From the NCBI RefSeq assembly GCF_010730355.1, contig NZ_AP022576.1:1302001-1366000 (forward strand): 64,000 bases of DNA, given 5' to 3'. This DNA comes from Mycobacterium florentinum (GTDB taxonomy: Bacteria; Actinomycetota; Actinomycetes; Mycobacteriales; Mycobacteriaceae). A model generated the notes under the pieces. It saw nothing but the letters and a program-made list of their open reading frames with translations, was not told the origin of the DNA and did not search any database. Position 1 is the first letter of the stretch. Every line of letters begins with the position of its first letter. The translations under genes were made by a program, and so were the position numbers. This document shows positions 8,577 to 20,923 of this stretch, in pieces.

Positions 8577-9695
8577 CTACGTCAGAATGGCCAGTTCCTT
8601 GGGGAACCGAGTCAGCAGCTCGGCGGTCTGCCCGCCGGCTTCCGACGCCTCGCCGGCGACCACCAGGGTGTCCTCGATGCGGACACCGCCGCGGCCCGGC
8701 AGGTAGACGCCCGGCTCCACCGTCACGACCGAACCGGCCAGCAATGTCCCGCACGAGGTGGCACCGATTCCCGGCGCTTCGTGGATCTGCAGGCCCACCC
8801 CATGCCCCAAACCATGGCTGAACTGCTCGCCGTAACCCGCGTCGGCGATCACCCGGCGCGCGGCGCCGTCCACCTCACGCAGGTCGGCGCCCGGCCGCAG
8901 CGCCTCCCGGCCGGCCCGCTGCGACTCGGCGACCAGCTGGTAGATCTCCAGCTGCCAGTCGGCGGCCTTGCCCAGCACGAACGTGCGGGTCATGTCGGAG
9001 TGGTAGCCGCCGACCAGCGCGCCGAAGTCGATCTTGACGAAGTCACCGTCGGCGAGGACCGCGTCGGTCGGGCGGTGGTGCGGGATCGCCGAATTCGGTC
9101 CGGCGGCCACGATCGTCTCGAACGAAATCGCGTCGGCACCGTGGTCGAGCATCAGGCCCTCGAGCTCGCGGCTGACCTCGCGTTCGGTTCGGCCGGGCCG
9201 CAGACCGCCGCGCGCGACCAGGTCTTTCAGGGCGGCGTCGGCGGCCTCGCAGGCCAATCGCAGCAGCGCCACCTCACCGGCGTCCTTGATCTCGCGCAGC
9301 GCTTCGACCGTTCCGGCGGCCCGCACCAGCTCCGTCTTCCCGCCGTGCTCGCCCAGCTCGGCCTCCAGCACGTCGAATCCGTCCACCGTGACCACATTGC
9401 TTTCGAAGCCCAGCTTGGACACGCCCGCGTCGCCCGCCTGCCCCGCCAGGTAGCGCCCGACGGCCCGCTCGATGGCGACTTCGAGATCGGGCGCCTGCGC
9501 CGCGGCCTGGGTGCGGTAACGGCCGTCGGTGGCCAAAATGGCTTCACGATCGTCGGCAAAGACCAGCAACGCGCCGTTGGATCCGGAGAAACCTGACAGA
9601 TAGCGCACGTTAATCAGGTCCGTGACCAGCATCGCGTCCAACCCGCTGGCACCGATCCGGCTTTTTAGATTGTCTCGACGCTGGGAATGTGTCAC
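8577..9695 (-). CDS. pepQ: Xaa-Pro aminopeptidase / proline dipeptidase (M24 family)
   Basis: A 372-residue cytosolic metallopeptidase. The N-terminal creatinase domain (~residues 1-130) is followed by the pita-bread catalytic domain. Metal ligands are visible in KIDFGALVGGYHSDMTRTF (two aspartates), HGLGHGVGLQIHEAP (histidine) and the glutamates of VTVEPGVYLPG and GVRIEDTLVV. It matches the M. tuberculosis gene annotated pepQ that precedes efp. It removes or splits residues next to proline. Confidence 0.92.
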   Translation of the reverse strand: MTHSQRRDNLKSRIGASGLDAMLVTDLINVRYLSGFSGSNGALLVFADDREAILATDGRYRTQAAAQAPDLEVAIERAVGRYLAGQAGDAGVSKLGFESNVVTVDGFDVLEAELGEHGGKTELVRAAGTVEALREIKDAGEVALLRLACEAADAALKDLVARGGLRPGRTEREVSRELEGLMLDHGADAISFETIVAAGPNSAIPHHRPTDAVLADGDFVKIDFGALVGGYHSDMTRTFVLGKAADWQLEIYQLVAESQRAGREALRPGADLREVDGAARRVIADAGYGEQFSHGLGHGVGLQIHEAPGIGATSCGTLLAGSVVTVEPGVYLPGRGGVRIEDTLVVAGEASEAGGQTAELLTRFPKELAILT

Positions 9696-9728
9696 GACTC
9701 ACGACGGTACTCGCTACGCTGATTGGCC

Positions 9729-10454
9729 ATGAGTAACTGGATGCTGCGTGGATTGGCGTTCGCTGGACTGATGGTTGTCGTCCGGCTGGTCCAGGGGGCG
9801 ATCATCAACGCGTGGCAGACGCAGGCGGGATTGATCAGTGTTGTACTGCTTCTGCTGTTCATCATCGGCGTAGCCGTATGGGGGGTGCTGGACGGCCGGG
9901 CCGACGCGAAAGCCAACGCGGATCCTGATCGTCGAGCGGACCTGGCGATGACCTGGCTGTTGGCCGGGCTGTTGGCCGGGATTCTGAGCGGGGCCGTGTC
10001 CTGGCTCGTCGCGCTGTTCTACAAGGGCCTCTACACCGGGGGGCTGATCAACGAGGTGACGACGTTCGCGGCGTTCACCGCGCTCTGCGTCTTCCTGCCC
10101 GGGATCGTCGGGGTGGCCGTCGGTCGCTGGCGGGTGGACCGCAATCCCCCGCCGGACCGGCCGGGCGGGCCGGACGAGGAGCGGGCTGACACCGACGTGT
10201 TCACCGCCGCCAGTGCCGACGAGGCGCCGACCGGTGAGGTGCCGGTGCAGCATCCCGGGGCGCACGCGGCGGCGCAGCCGTCGGCGGTGGCCACCGCCGA
10301 ACGGGACGCGCCCACCGAGACCATCCCGACTCGTGCGGACGACGCCAAAACCGAAACGATCTCGACTCGTGCCGATGACGCCAAGACCGAGGTGATCCGC
10401 ACCGATGAGCCGGGTTCGGAATGGCCGAGCTCGCAGTGGGGAAAGAAGGACTAG
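9729..10454 (+). CDS. Conserved membrane protein with a repetitive C-terminal tail (Rv2536 homolog)
   Basis: A 241-residue protein. The start is ATG 9729 (MSNWMLRGLAF); TTG 9723 is in frame but less likely. Four hydrophobic segments lie in the first ~135 residues (around 5-25, 31-53, 75-100 and 112-133). A charged, disordered cytoplasmic-type tail follows, with a 12-residue motif TETI(P/S)TRADDAK repeated. No domain is recognised and function is unknown. It sits divergently from pepQ and converges on aroQ with a 3-base gap. Confidence 0.8.
   Translation: MSNWMLRGLAFAGLMVVVRLVQGAIINAWQTQAGLISVVLLLLFIIGVAVWGVLDGRADAKANADPDRRADLAMTWLLAGLLAGILSGAVSWLVALFYKGLYTGGLINEVTTFAAFTALCVFLPGIVGVAVGRWRVDRNPPPDRPGGPDEERADTDVFTAASADEAPTGEVPVQHPGAHAAAQPSAVATAERDAPTETIPTRADDAKTETISTRADDAKTEVIRTDEPGSEWPSSQWGKKD
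10314..10409 (+). repeat. 36-bp tandem repeat inside the membrane-protein gene
   Basis: Two full 36-base units (10314-10349 and 10350-10385) encode TETIPTRADDAK and TETISTRADDAK, and a third partial unit encodes TEVIRTDE. All are in frame, so copy-number changes would lengthen or shorten the tail by 12 residues. Confidence 0.8.
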
Positions 10455-10457
10455 CCG

Positions 10458-12538
<2,081 letters not shown>

Positions 12539-13750
12539 CTACCCGGACGCCTGGGCGCGGGCGGCCGGTGCTTCGCGCTCGGCGACCGCGCGCTGGTAGG
12601 CCTCGATGTTGCGCCGGGTCTCGGCCAGCGAATCGCCGCCGAACTTGTCCAGCGCGGCCCGGGCCAGCACCAGCGCCACCATGGTCTCGACGACGACGCC
12701 GGCGGCCGGCACCGCGCACACGTCGGAGCGCTGGTGGATGGCGACGGCCTCGTCACCGGTGGCCATGTCGACGGTGGCCAGGGCCCGCGGCACGGTCGAG
12801 ATCGGCTTCATCGCCGCCCGCACCCGCAGCACCTGGCCGTTGGTCATGCCGCCTTCCAGGCCGCCGGCCCTGTTGGTCGAGCGGATCACGCCGTCGGGAC
12901 CCGGGTACATCTCGTCGTGGGCCTGGCTGCCGCGGCGGCGCGCGGTCGCAAAGCCGTCGCCGATCTCCACGCCCTTGATCGCCTGAATGCCCATCACGGC
13001 GGCCGCCAGCTGGCTGTCCAGGCGGTTGTCGCCGCTGGTGAACGAGCCGAGCCCGACCGGCAGGCCGAGCGCGACGACTTCCACCACGCCGCCGAGGGTG
13101 TCGCCGTCCTTCTTGGCGGCCTCGATCTCGGCGATCATCGCCTGCTCGGCGGTCTTGTCGAAGGCGCGCACCGGGCTGGCGTCGATCGCGTCCAGGTCGT
13201 CGGATCCGGGCGGTGGTCCGTCGTAGGGCTGCGACGGGCCGATCGCGATCACGTGGGAGAGCACCTCGACGCCGAGCGCCTGGCGCAGAAACGACCGGGC
13301 GACCGTGCCCGCCGCGACGCGGGCGGCGGTCTCGCGCGCGCTGGCGCGCTCGAGCACCGGGCGGGCGTCGTCGAAGCCGTATTTGAGCATGCCGGCGTAG
13401 TCGGCGTGTCCGGGCCGGGGCCGGGTGAGCGGCGCATTGCGCGCGATATCGGCCAGCTCGGCGGGGTCGACGGGGTCGGTGGCCATCACGGTTTCCCATT
13501 TCGGCCATTCGGTGTTGCCGATCTCGATGGCGATCGGCCCGCCCAGGGTCACGCCGTGGCGCACGCCGGCCAGCACGGTCACCGCGTCGCGTTCGAACTG
13601 CATGCGGGCGCCGCGGCCGTAACCGAGCCGGCGGCGGGCCAACTGGTCGCCGATTTCGGTCGAGGTGACCTCGACGCCGGCGACCATGCCTTCAACCACG
13701 GCTACCAACGCGCGGCCATGGGACTCCCCCGCGGTGATCCAACGCAACAC
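12539..13750 (-). CDS. aroC: Chorismate synthase
   Basis: A 403-residue FMN-dependent enzyme that closes the shikimate pathway by forming chorismate from EPSP. Signatures are [13 protein letters not shown] at the N-terminus, [49 protein letters not shown], and the C-terminal [23 protein letters not shown] 13750 was preferred because GGGAG stands ten bases before it. ATG 13759 is in frame but only two bases from the same GGGAG. It heads the aroC-aroK-aroB-aroQ run. Confidence 0.96.
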   Translation of the reverse strand: MLRWITAGESHGRALVAVVEGMVAGVEVTSTEIGDQLARRRLGYGRGARMQFERDAVTVLAGVRHGVTLGGPIAIEIGNTEWPKWETVMATDPVDPAELADIARNAPLTRPRPGHADYAGMLKYGFDDARPVLERASARETAARVAAGTVARSFLRQALGVEVLSHVIAIGPSQPYDGPPPGSDDLDAIDASPVRAFDKTAEQAMIAEIEAAKKDGDTLGGVVEVVALGLPVGLGSFTSGDNRLDSQLAAAVMGIQAIKGVEIGDGFATARRRGSQAHDEMYPGPDGVIRSTNRAGGLEGGMTNGQVLRVRAAMKPISTVPRALATVDMATGDEAVAIHQRSDVCAVPAAGVVVETMVALVLARAALDKFGGDSLAETRRNIEAYQRAVAEREAPAARAQASG

Positions 13751-13903
13751 GGGTGCCATTCTCCCATGGGGGCATGCATGGACTTAAATCCCCGCGACGC
13801 GTCAGAAGAAACTGCTCGCGGGCAGTTCCGCGCCGTTGACGGCGAGGTCGCCGAGCATCCGCGGACCGGCAACGATTTCCAGCGTCACAATTTTTGAGCG
13901 GGC

Positions 13904-14311
13904 TCAACCCAGCAGCACCGCGGCCGCGGTGGCCAGGCACATCGACGGACCGTGCGGCACCGCGCCGCGCAAAGCCACCCCGACCACGGCGGTCAGCAGC
14001 GGCGCGGCCAACGCCGCCAGAAACCACACCGCGATGCCGAAGCAGCCGGCCAGCGCGCCCAGGCCGATCGCCAGCTTCACATCGCCGGCTCCCATCCCGG
14101 CCGGCGCGATCAGATGCACGAGCAGATACAGCCCGGTCAATGCGGCGGCCCCGGCCACGGCGGGCACGCCGCGTCCGGCACACCAGGCGACCACCAGGAT
14201 CACCGCGCCCCCGGGCAGCGTCAGCCGGTTGGGCAGTCTGCGGTGCCGGAGGTCGTAGCAGCTCAGCACCACCAGCCAGACCGCGACCACCGTCGCCGCC
14301 GTTGCCCGCAC
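13904..14311 (-). CDS. Stand-alone prepilin peptidase (A24 aspartic protease)
   Basis: A 135-residue integral membrane protein with four hydrophobic segments, corresponding to the catalytic domain of type IV prepilin peptidases without the N-terminal methylase domain. Both active-site aspartates are present: D20 in SCYDLRHRRLPNRLTLPG and D77 in GMGAGDVKLAIGLGAL. It would cleave the leader of prepilin-like (Flp/Tad) substrates at the membrane. No pilin or Tad assembly gene is visible in the window, so its client is elsewhere. It starts at GTG 14311, 10 bases after aroE. The 153 bases from its end to aroC hold no convincing gene. Confidence 0.9.
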   Translation of the reverse strand: MRATAATVVAVWLVVLSCYDLRHRRLPNRLTLPGGAVILVVAWCAGRGVPAVAGAAALTGLYLLVHLIAPAGMGAGDVKLAIGLGALAGCFGIAVWFLAALAAPLLTAVVGVALRGAVPHGPSMCLATAAAVLLG

Positions 14312-14321
14312 GCGCGGGACG

Positions 14322-15161
14322 CTAATCCAGGGCGGCCAAAGCGCAAGTCATCGCGTCGCGCGGCGCGGGCAACCCGGTGAATTGCTCCACCTGTGCGAAG
14401 GCCTGATGCAGCAGCATCTGCACACCGTTGATCGCCCGCCCACCCGCGGCGGCGACGGCGGCGGCCAGCGGGGTGGGCCAGGGGTCGTAGACGGCGTCTA
14501 GCAGCACCGGAATCATCGCGAAGGTGCGGGCGTAGCGCGCGGCGACCTCGGCCGGGATCGTGCTGACCAGTACCTCCGCGGCCGCCACCTCGGCGGCCAG
14601 GCCCCTGGCGTCGGGGTCGTCCAGCTCGCAGAACCGCGTCGGCACGCCGGCGCTCGCCCCCAGATCCACCAGCCGGGCCGCCTTGTCCGGGTTGCGCGCC
14701 ACGACGGTGATGCCGCTGACGCCGAGCTGAGCCAAGCCCACCACGGCGGCGGGCGCGGTGCCGCCCGATCCACAGACCAGCGCCCATCCCGAGGCCGAGC
14801 CGATCGCCCCACTCACCCCGTCGATGTCGGTGTTGTCGGCCCGCCAGCCGCGGGGCGTGCGCACCAGCGTGTTGGCCGAACCCACCTGCTGTGCGCGTTC
14901 GGTGCGCTCGTCGGCGAAGTCCAGCGCGGCGAACTTGCCCGGCGCGGTCACCGATACCCCGACCCACTCCGGCCCGAATCCGCCGACGACGCCCGGCAGC
15001 TCCTCGGCACCGCACTCGATGCGCTCGTAGGTCCAGTCGTCCAGGCCCAGCGCGTGATAGGCCGCGAGGTGCAGTTGCGGTGATTTCGAATGCGCGATCG
15101 GCGACCCGAGGACGGCCGCTTTTCTCGGGCCCGGGCTAGCGGGGGGTGCTGTCGAGGACAC
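14322..15161 (-). CDS. aroE: Shikimate dehydrogenase
   Basis: A 279-residue NADPH-dependent enzyme reducing 3-dehydroshikimate. The substrate site LGSPIAHSKSPQLHLAAY, the catalytic lysine in SVTAPGKFAAL, NTDIDG, and the nucleotide motif GSGGTAPAAV are all present. The likely start is GTG 15161 ([11 protein letters not shown]), which overlaps the mltG 3' end by 26 bases; no start codon lies between it and the conserved LGSPIAHS block. Translation is probably coupled to mltG. Confidence 0.94.
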   Translation of the reverse strand: MSSTAPPASPGPRKAAVLGSPIAHSKSPQLHLAAYHALGLDDWTYERIECGAEELPGVVGGFGPEWVGVSVTAPGKFAALDFADERTERAQQVGSANTLVRTPRGWRADNTDIDGVSGAIGSASGWALVCGSGGTAPAAVVGLAQLGVSGITVVARNPDKAARLVDLGASAGVPTRFCELDDPDARGLAAEVAAAEVLVSTIPAEVAARYARTFAMIPVLLDAVYDPWPTPLAAAVAAAGGRAINGVQMLLHQAFAQVEQFTGLPAPRDAMTCALAALD

Positions 15162-16383
15162 CGTTGTGCTTAGCCAGCTCGATGTTGGCCAAATGCTGCT
15201 TGTAGTCCTTGGTGAACAGCGTGGTCCCCTGGGCGTCGATGGTGACGAAGTACAGCCAGTCACCGGGTTCGGGATGCTCGGCGGCACGCAACGCGTCGAT
15301 GCCGGGCGAGCAGATCGCCGTGGCGGGCAGACCCGGGGAGACGTAGGTGTTCCACGGGGTCTTCTGGGCCCGGTCGGCGTCGCTGGTGGCCACCTCGCGG
15401 CGGTCCAGCGGATAGTTCACCGTCGAGTCGAACTCCAGCGTGTGGTGTGCGTTCAGGCGGTTGTAGATGACCTGCGCCACCTTCGCGAAGTCCTGCGAGT
15501 TGGATTCCTGCTGCACCAGCGAGGCCACCACCAGGATGTCGTACGGCGACAGCTTCATGGCCGCCGCGGTGTCCACCAGCCCGGACTGCATGTACGTCGC
15601 GGCCCCCGCGCTGATCAGGTTCGCCAGGATGTCCTGCGGCGCGGCCGAGGGGTCGACGTTGAACGTCCCGGGTGCGATCAGCCCCTCGAGGCGGCGGTGG
15701 TCGGTGCCCAGCTCGGTGACCGGCTGTACCGCCCAGGCCGGCACCGACAACACGTTGGGCGGGGTGTTGCCCGCGGCCGCGCGCAGGTCCTGCACCGAGA
15801 TGCAGTGCTTGTTGCCGTCGAGTTCCACACACGAGGCGCGGGAGATCAGCGTCAGGATTCCCGGGTTGACCTTGTTGGTCTTCATGTCGGTGGTGTCGTC
15901 GAGCTGACGTCCCTCCGGAATGACCAGCTTGCCCACCCGGTTGCCGGGGTCGGTCAGCCGCTCGACCGCGGACGCCGCCGGGATTTCGGTGCGCATCCGA
16001 TAGAAGCCGGGCTGGATCGAGTTGATCGCGGCGTTGCCGTGCGCGGCGTTGATGAAGGCCCGGACGGTCTTGATCACACCCTGGTTGAGCAGCGTCTCGC
16101 CGACTATCGTCGTCGAGTCGCCGGCCTGGATCTGAATCACGATGTCGCTCTTGCCGTCTCCGCTGTAGTCGTCGCCGGCGCCGAACACCGTGTGCCACAT
16201 CTTGGAGCCGACGAACACCGCGGCCACCACGATCACGACGAGCACGCCTAACACGATGCGGCCGGTGAAACGGCGCCGCCGGCGTCCACGCTCGGCCTTG
16301 ATCCGGGCCATCCGGCTGGTTCGCTGCCGGGGTGGACCGACCGCGGTCGGCTCGGCCCGTTCGTCGCGCGCGCTATCCACCAT
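15136..16383 (-). CDS. mltG: Endolytic murein transglycosylase MltG (YceG family)
   Basis: A 415-residue inner-membrane enzyme that cuts nascent peptidoglycan and helps set glycan chain length. It has a basic cytoplasmic N-terminus, one transmembrane segment at about residues 41-59, a LysM-like region, and the catalytic YceG domain with the active glutamate in ASLVQQESN (E293) and the diagnostic [22 protein letters not shown] 16383 has GGGGG nine bases upstream; ATG 16392 is in frame but has no room for a ribosome-binding site. It overlaps ruvX by 11 bases. Confidence 0.94.
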   Translation of the reverse strand: MVDSARDERAEPTAVGPPRQRTSRMARIKAERGRRRRRFTGRIVLGVLVVIVVAAVFVGSKMWHTVFGAGDDYSGDGKSDIVIQIQAGDSTTIVGETLLNQGVIKTVRAFINAAHGNAAINSIQPGFYRMRTEIPAASAVERLTDPGNRVGKLVIPEGRQLDDTTDMKTNKVNPGILTLISRASCVELDGNKHCISVQDLRAAAGNTPPNVLSVPAWAVQPVTELGTDHRRLEGLIAPGTFNVDPSAAPQDILANLISAGAATYMQSGLVDTAAAMKLSPYDILVVASLVQQESNSQDFAKVAQVIYNRLNAHHTLEFDSTVNYPLDRREVATSDADRAQKTPWNTYVSPGLPATAICSPGIDALRAAEHPEPGDWLYFVTIDAQGTTLFTKDYKQHLANIELAKHNGVLDSTPR

Positions 16384-16918
16384 CGATGACATCCCCCGCC
16401 GCCTGGGCCCCGGGCTCGGCCACCGTGGCCCGGCGCTGGTCGAGCCAGCTCTGCAGGATCGCCACGGCCGCGGCCTGGTCGATCACCGCCCGCTGCTCCT
16501 TGCCCCGCACACCCGCCGCGCGCAGGGAACGCTGCGCGCTGACGGTGGTCAGTCGTTCGTCGGCGAGCCGCACCGGCGTGGGCGAAACCCGCCGGGCCAG
16601 CGCCTCGGCCAGCTCGATCGCGTCGAGCGCCGACGGCCCGGTGCGGTCGGCCAGCGTGCGGGGCAGTCCGACGACCACCTCGACTGCTTCGGTTTCGGCG
16701 ACGAGCTCGGCCAGCCGGCGCAGGTGCTTGCCGGAGCGCTCCCGGCGCACCGTTTCGACCGGTGTGGCCAGAATGCCGTCGGGATCGCTGACGGCCACGC
16801 CGATGCGCACGCTGCCGACGTCGACGCCGAGGCTTCTCCCTGGTCGGCGGCCCCCGCCCGGATTGTCCTGGTTAGGGTCGCCGGGCCGGTCGGGCAAGCG
16901 ATGCTGTGCCAACTCCAC
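16373..16918 (-). CDS. ruvX: Holliday-junction resolvase-like protein RuvX (YqgF)
   Basis: A 181-residue RNase H-fold protein. Motifs are [16 protein letters not shown] (first metal aspartate), [28 protein letters not shown] (glutamate) and [17 protein letters not shown] (last aspartate). The family is linked to 16S rRNA 5' processing and to junction resolution; which applies here is not shown. It begins with GTG directly after the alaS stop, and alaS-ruvX-mltG is a conserved order. Confidence 0.95.
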   Translation of the reverse strand: MELAQHRLPDRPGDPNQDNPGGGRRPGRSLGVDVGSVRIGVAVSDPDGILATPVETVRRERSGKHLRRLAELVAETEAVEVVVGLPRTLADRTGPSALDAIELAEALARRVSPTPVRLADERLTTVSAQRSLRAAGVRGKEQRAVIDQAAAVAILQSWLDQRRATVAEPGAQAAGDVIDGG

Positions 16919-19624
16919 TCAGCCGACCCGCGCTATCCCGGCGATCTCGGAGCGGACCGCGTCCAGCGCCGCGTCGATGCCGGTCGGATTCTTGCCCGAG
17001 CCCTGCGCGAGGTCGGGCTTACCGCCGCCGCGGCCATCGACTGCCGCGGCGAGCTGTTTGACCAGTTCGTTGGCGCGCAGCCCGAGGTCTTGGGCGGCCG
17101 GATTGGCGGCGACGGCATACGGCACCGATTCGCCTTCACCCTCGGCGATCAGCGCGACCACCGCGGGATCGCTGCCCAGCTTGCCCCGGATGTCGCCGAC
17201 CAGGGTGCGCAGATCACCCGCCGTCATCCCGCCCGACATCCGCTGCGCCACTACACGGACGTTACCGATCTGCTCCGCGCCGGCCGCCGCATTCGCCGCC
17301 GCGGCCAACGCGGCGGCCTGCCGGGCGCGTTCGAGTTCCTTCTCGGCGGCCTTGAGCCGCTCGACCAGATTAGCCACCCGCGCGGGCACCTCAACGGATG
17401 GCACCTTCAGCGACGACGCCAGCCCCGCCATCAGCGCGCGCTCCTTGGCCAGGTGCCGGAACGAGTCGAGCCCGACGTAGGCCTCCACCCGGCGCACCCC
17501 GGAGCCGACCGACGATTCGCCCAGGATTGTCACCGGGCCGATCTGCGCCGAGTTGTGCACATGCGTCCCGCCGCACAGCTCCAGCGAGAACGGCCCGCCG
17601 ATCTCCACCACCCGCACTTCGTCCGGGTAGGCCTCGCCGAACATCGCCATCGCACCCATCGCCTTGGCCTTGTCGAGCTGCTCGTGGAACGTGTGCACTT
17701 CGAAGTCGGCCTGCACGGCCTCGTTGGTCACTTCCTCGACCTGGGTGCGCTGCTCGTCGGACAGCGGGCCCTGCCAGTTGAAGTCGAAGCGCAGGTATCC
17801 CGGACGGTTCAGCGATCCGGCCTGAACAGCGTTGGGGCCCAACACTTGTCGCAGTGCGGCATGCACCATGTGGGTACCCGAGTGCCCCTGGGTGGCACCC
17901 CTGCGCCAGCCCGGGTCCACCGCCGCGACGACGGTGTCGCCCTCCACGAATTCACCGGACTCGACGTTAACCCGATGCGCGAACAAGGTTTTGGCGATCT
18001 TCTGCACATCGGTGACCGCGGCACGTGCGCTCTCGCCGGCACCGGTCCCGCTGATGGTGCCGACGTCGGCGATCTGGCCACCCGACTCGGCGTAGAGCGG
18101 CGTGCGGTCCAAGATCAGCTCCACGCGATCGGCGCCGACGGCGTCGCCGTGCGACACGACCGGAACCCGCTTGCCGTCGACGAAGATGCCCAGAATCCTT
18201 GCCTCGGATGTCAACTCGTCGAAGCCGGTGAACTCGGTGGGGCCGGCGTCGACCAGCTCCCGGTACGCGGTGAGGTCCTCGTGCGCGTGCTTGCGGGCAG
18301 CGGCATCGGCCTTGGCGCGCCGGCGCTGCTCGGCCATGAGCTCGCGGAAGCCGGCCTCGTCGACCTGCAGGCCGGCCTCGGCCGCCATCTCGAGGGTGAG
18401 CTCGATCGGGAAGCCGTAGGTGTCGTGCAGGGTGAAGGCGTCCGAACCCGAAACCACCTTGGCCCCAGCGGCTTTGGTGGTACCGGCCACCTCGTCGAAC
18501 AACTTCGAGCCTGACGCCAGGGTGCGGTTGAACGCGGTCTCCTCGGCGACGGCGATGCGCTTGATCCGGTCGAAATCGGCGACGAGTTCGGGATACGACG
18601 GGCCCATCGCGTCGCGCACGGTGGTCATCAGGTCGCCGACGATCGGGCCGTCGATGCCCAGCAGCTTGGCCGAGCGGATCACCCGGCGCAGCAGCCGGCG
18701 CAGCACGTAGCCGCGGCCGTCGTTGCCTGGGCTCACGCCGTCACCGATCAGGATCGCGGCGGTGCGGCTGTGGTCGGCGATCACGCGGTAGCGCACATCG
18801 TCGTCGTGGTTGCCGGCGTCATAACCGCGCGGTGCGCGCTCGGCCACCATGTCGATGACCGGACGCAGCAGGTCGGTTTCGTACACGTTGTGCACGCCCT
18901 GCAGGATGAACGCGACCCGCTCCACACCCATGCCGGTGTCGATGTTCTTGCGCGGCAACGGCCCAAGGATCTCGAAGTCTTCCTTGCTGGTTCCCTCGCC
19001 GCGCTCGTTCTGCATGAACACGAGGTTCCAGATCTCGATGTAGCGGTCCTCGTTGGCGATCGGGCCGCCCCCGATCCCGAATTCCGGGCCGCGGTCGTAG
19101 TAGATCTCCGACGACGGGCCGCATGGTCCGGGGATGCCCATCGACCAGTAGTTGTCGGCCATGCCCCGGCGCTGAATCCGCTCGGCGGGCAGGTTCGCGA
19201 TCTCCCGCCACAGATCGGCCGCCTCGTCGTCATCGAGATAGATTGTGGCCCAAAGCCTTTCCGGGTCCAGGCCGTAGCCTCCCTCGGAGACGCTGTTGGT
19301 CAGCAGGTCCCACGCCAACGCGATGGCCTCGCGCTTGAAGTAGTCGCCGAACGAGAAGTTGCCGGCCATCTGGAAGAAGGTGTTGTGCCGGGTGGTGATG
19401 CCCACCTCGTCGATATCCGGCGTGCGGATGCACTTCTGGATGCTGGTGGCCGTCAGGTACGGCGGTGTGCGGGCGCCCAGGAAGAACGGCACGAACTGGA
19501 CCATGCCGGCGTTGACAAACAGGAGGTTGGGGTCGTCGAGGATCACCGATGCGCTCGGCACCTCGGTGTGACCCGCCTTCACGAAGTGATCAAGAAATCT
19601 TTTCCTGATCTCGTGTGTCTGCAC
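16919..19624 (-). CDS. alaS: Alanine--tRNA ligase
   Basis: A 901-residue class IIc synthetase of full length. The catalytic domain starts with [20 protein letters not shown] and [15 protein letters not shown]. The editing domain carries the zinc motifs [17 protein letters not shown] and [13 protein letters not shown]. The C-terminal C-Ala domain has [12 protein letters not shown]. The start is GTG 19624. It is the first gene of the alaS-ruvX-mltG-aroE run. Confidence 0.98.
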   Translation of the reverse strand: MQTHEIRKRFLDHFVKAGHTEVPSASVILDDPNLLFVNAGMVQFVPFFLGARTPPYLTATSIQKCIRTPDIDEVGITTRHNTFFQMAGNFSFGDYFKREAIALAWDLLTNSVSEGGYGLDPERLWATIYLDDDEAADLWREIANLPAERIQRRGMADNYWSMGIPGPCGPSSEIYYDRGPEFGIGGGPIANEDRYIEIWNLVFMQNERGEGTSKEDFEILGPLPRKNIDTGMGVERVAFILQGVHNVYETDLLRPVIDMVAERAPRGYDAGNHDDDVRYRVIADHSRTAAILIGDGVSPGNDGRGYVLRRLLRRVIRSAKLLGIDGPIVGDLMTTVRDAMGPSYPELVADFDRIKRIAVAEETAFNRTLASGSKLFDEVAGTTKAAGAKVVSGSDAFTLHDTYGFPIELTLEMAAEAGLQVDEAGFRELMAEQRRRAKADAAARKHAHEDLTAYRELVDAGPTEFTGFDELTSEARILGIFVDGKRVPVVSHGDAVGADRVELILDRTPLYAESGGQIADVGTISGTGAGESARAAVTDVQKIAKTLFAHRVNVESGEFVEGDTVVAAVDPGWRRGATQGHSGTHMVHAALRQVLGPNAVQAGSLNRPGYLRFDFNWQGPLSDEQRTQVEEVTNEAVQADFEVHTFHEQLDKAKAMGAMAMFGEAYPDEVRVVEIGGPFSLELCGGTHVHNSAQIGPVTILGESSVGSGVRRVEAYVGLDSFRHLAKERALMAGLASSLKVPSVEVPARVANLVERLKAAEKELERARQAAALAAAANAAAGAEQIGNVRVVAQRMSGGMTAGDLRTLVGDIRGKLGSDPAVVALIAEGEGESVPYAVAANPAAQDLGLRANELVKQLAAAVDGRGGGKPDLAQGSGKNPTGIDAALDAVRSEIAGIARVG

Positions 19625-19713
19625 TCTTTTTCGCTTCTTCCTATAAAAGGCTGTCTAACGACGCGTTTCGACCGCTCACAGTACCGGGCCGGGCGCCGTC
19701 GGTTACCCGGCAG

Positions 19714-20115
19714 CTAACCCTCCAAAAAGCTCAACCGCACCGAGCGCCGCGGGTTGTCCCGATTGAGGTCGACCAGGACGACGCTTTGCCAGGTGCCCAG
19801 CTGCGGCTCGCCGGCCGCGACCGGCAGCGTCACCGACGGCGAGACGATCGCCGGCAACACGTGGTCGGCGCCGTGCCCGGCCGAGCCGTGCGCGTGCCGG
19901 TAGCGGTCGTCGCGCGGCAACAGCCGTTCCAGCGTCTCCACCAGGTCGTCGTCGGAACCGGCACCGGTCTCGATGATCGCGACCCCGGCCGTCGCATGCG
20001 GGACGAACACGTTGCACAGGCCATCCCCACATGAGAAGCAAAACCTGCGCACCGCGTCGGTCAGATCCACGATGCGACGACTGGTGGTGTCGACATCGAA
20101 CACATCGGTATGCAT
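19714..20115 (-). CDS. YjbQ/UPF0047 family protein (Rv2556c homolog)
   Basis: A 133-residue protein with the whole YjbQ core: GLCNVFVPHATAGVAIIETGAGSDDDL, the histidine-rich GHGADHVLPAIVSPSVTLPV, and LGTWQSVVLVDLNRDNPRRSV. The family has been proposed to have thiamin-phosphate-synthase-like activity in vitro, but its physiological role is not settled. ATG 20115 (MHTDVFDVDT) gives the family length; the frame is open further upstream without homology. It lies upstream of alaS with an 89-base gap. Confidence 0.88.
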   Translation of the reverse strand: MHTDVFDVDTTSRRIVDLTDAVRRFCFSCGDGLCNVFVPHATAGVAIIETGAGSDDDLVETLERLLPRDDRYRHAHGSAGHGADHVLPAIVSPSVTLPVAAGEPQLGTWQSVVLVDLNRDNPRRSVRLSFLEG

Positions 20116-20244
20116 CCGATCAAGCGTACGGCGCGACCGCGCTGACCAGCCAATCGTCTGTGAGCGCGGCCACACGGCGCGGACACGCCACCACCACGCC
20201 GCAAAGCCATTGCCAGGAGGTAAGCGCTAGGAGGAAGGTATTTG

Positions 20245-20289
20245 GTGGGACCGGTGGCGCTACCGGGGGCGCTGCCCCGAACTAGTTAG
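20245..20289 (+). other. Possible 14-codon leader ORF (or stop-interrupted N-terminus) before the next gene
   Basis: GTG 20245 stands nine bases after a strong AGGAGG (20230-20235) and opens a frame of 14 codons ending in TAG at 20287-20289, nine bases before the GTG of the next gene and in the same frame. It could be a translated leader coupled to the gene. Alternatively, the TAG may cut off an N-terminal extension; the M. tuberculosis homologs, as I recall them, are about 15-30 residues longer. Confidence 0.35.
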
Positions 20290-20298
20290 GGAGCCATC

Positions 20299-20922
20299 GT
20301 GTACGCACGCTCTTTCACCATCGAGGGGCAACCCTTGTCCGTCGACATCGGAATCGCCCACGTTCGCGATGTCGTGATGTCAGAAATGCAGGAGATCGAC
20401 GGCTATGTCGGTCTGTCGCTGCTGGTCGATCGGCAGTCAGGCCGCTGTATCGCCACCAGCTCCTGGGAATCCATTGCGGCGATGCGCGCCAGCGCCGAGC
20501 GGGTGGCGATCATCCGCGACCACGTCGCGTTGATGTTCGACGGCAGCGCCAGCGTCGAGGAGTGGCACATCGCGTCCCTGCACCGCCGCCACCGCTCGCC
20601 CGAGGGTGCGTTCGTGCGCGCCACCTGGCTCAAGGTGGTGCCCGATCAGCTCGAGCGGTCCATGGACTTCTACCGCATGGCGGTGCTTCCGGAGATGGAG
20701 AGTCTCGAGGGGTTCACCAGCGCCAGCCTGATGATCGACCATCCCGCCGGCCGGCGCGCGGTGTCGTGCTCGACGTTCGACAGCCAGGAGGCGATGGCCC
20801 GAAACAGCGACGAGGCCAGCGAATTGCGCAGCAGGCGGGCGCGTGACCTGGGCGCCGAGATCGTCGACGTCGCCGAGTTCGAGCTGGCGATCGCGCGGCT
20901 GCGGGTGCCCGAGCTGGTCTGA
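20299..20922 (+). CDS. Conserved protein of the Rv2557/Rv2558 family (two ABM-like halves)
   Basis: A 207-residue protein that looks like two related ~100-residue halves: [20 protein letters not shown]...[24 protein letters not shown] and [20 protein letters not shown]...[25 protein letters not shown]. This suggests a fused pair of dimeric alpha-beta barrel (ABM-type) domains. It matches the Rv2557 and Rv2558 pair, which I recall as starvation-responsive; here only one copy exists. GTG 20299 has GGGAG upstream. No enzyme activity can be assigned. It converges on rarA with one base between the stops. Confidence 0.8.
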   Translation: MYARSFTIEGQPLSVDIGIAHVRDVVMSEMQEIDGYVGLSLLVDRQSGRCIATSSWESIAAMRASAERVAIIRDHVALMFDGSASVEEWHIASLHRRHRSPEGAFVRATWLKVVPDQLERSMDFYRMAVLPEMESLEGFTSASLMIDHPAGRRAVSCSTFDSQEAMARNSDEASELRSRRARDLGAEIVDVAEFELAIARLRVPELV

Positions 20923-20923
20923 A

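Noticed and set aside
13802..13888. A 28-codon minus-strand frame (GTG start, ending PASSFF) in the gap between the prepilin peptidase and aroC
   Set aside because: It reads like plausible protein but has no ribosome-binding site and no recognisable family; too short to support.
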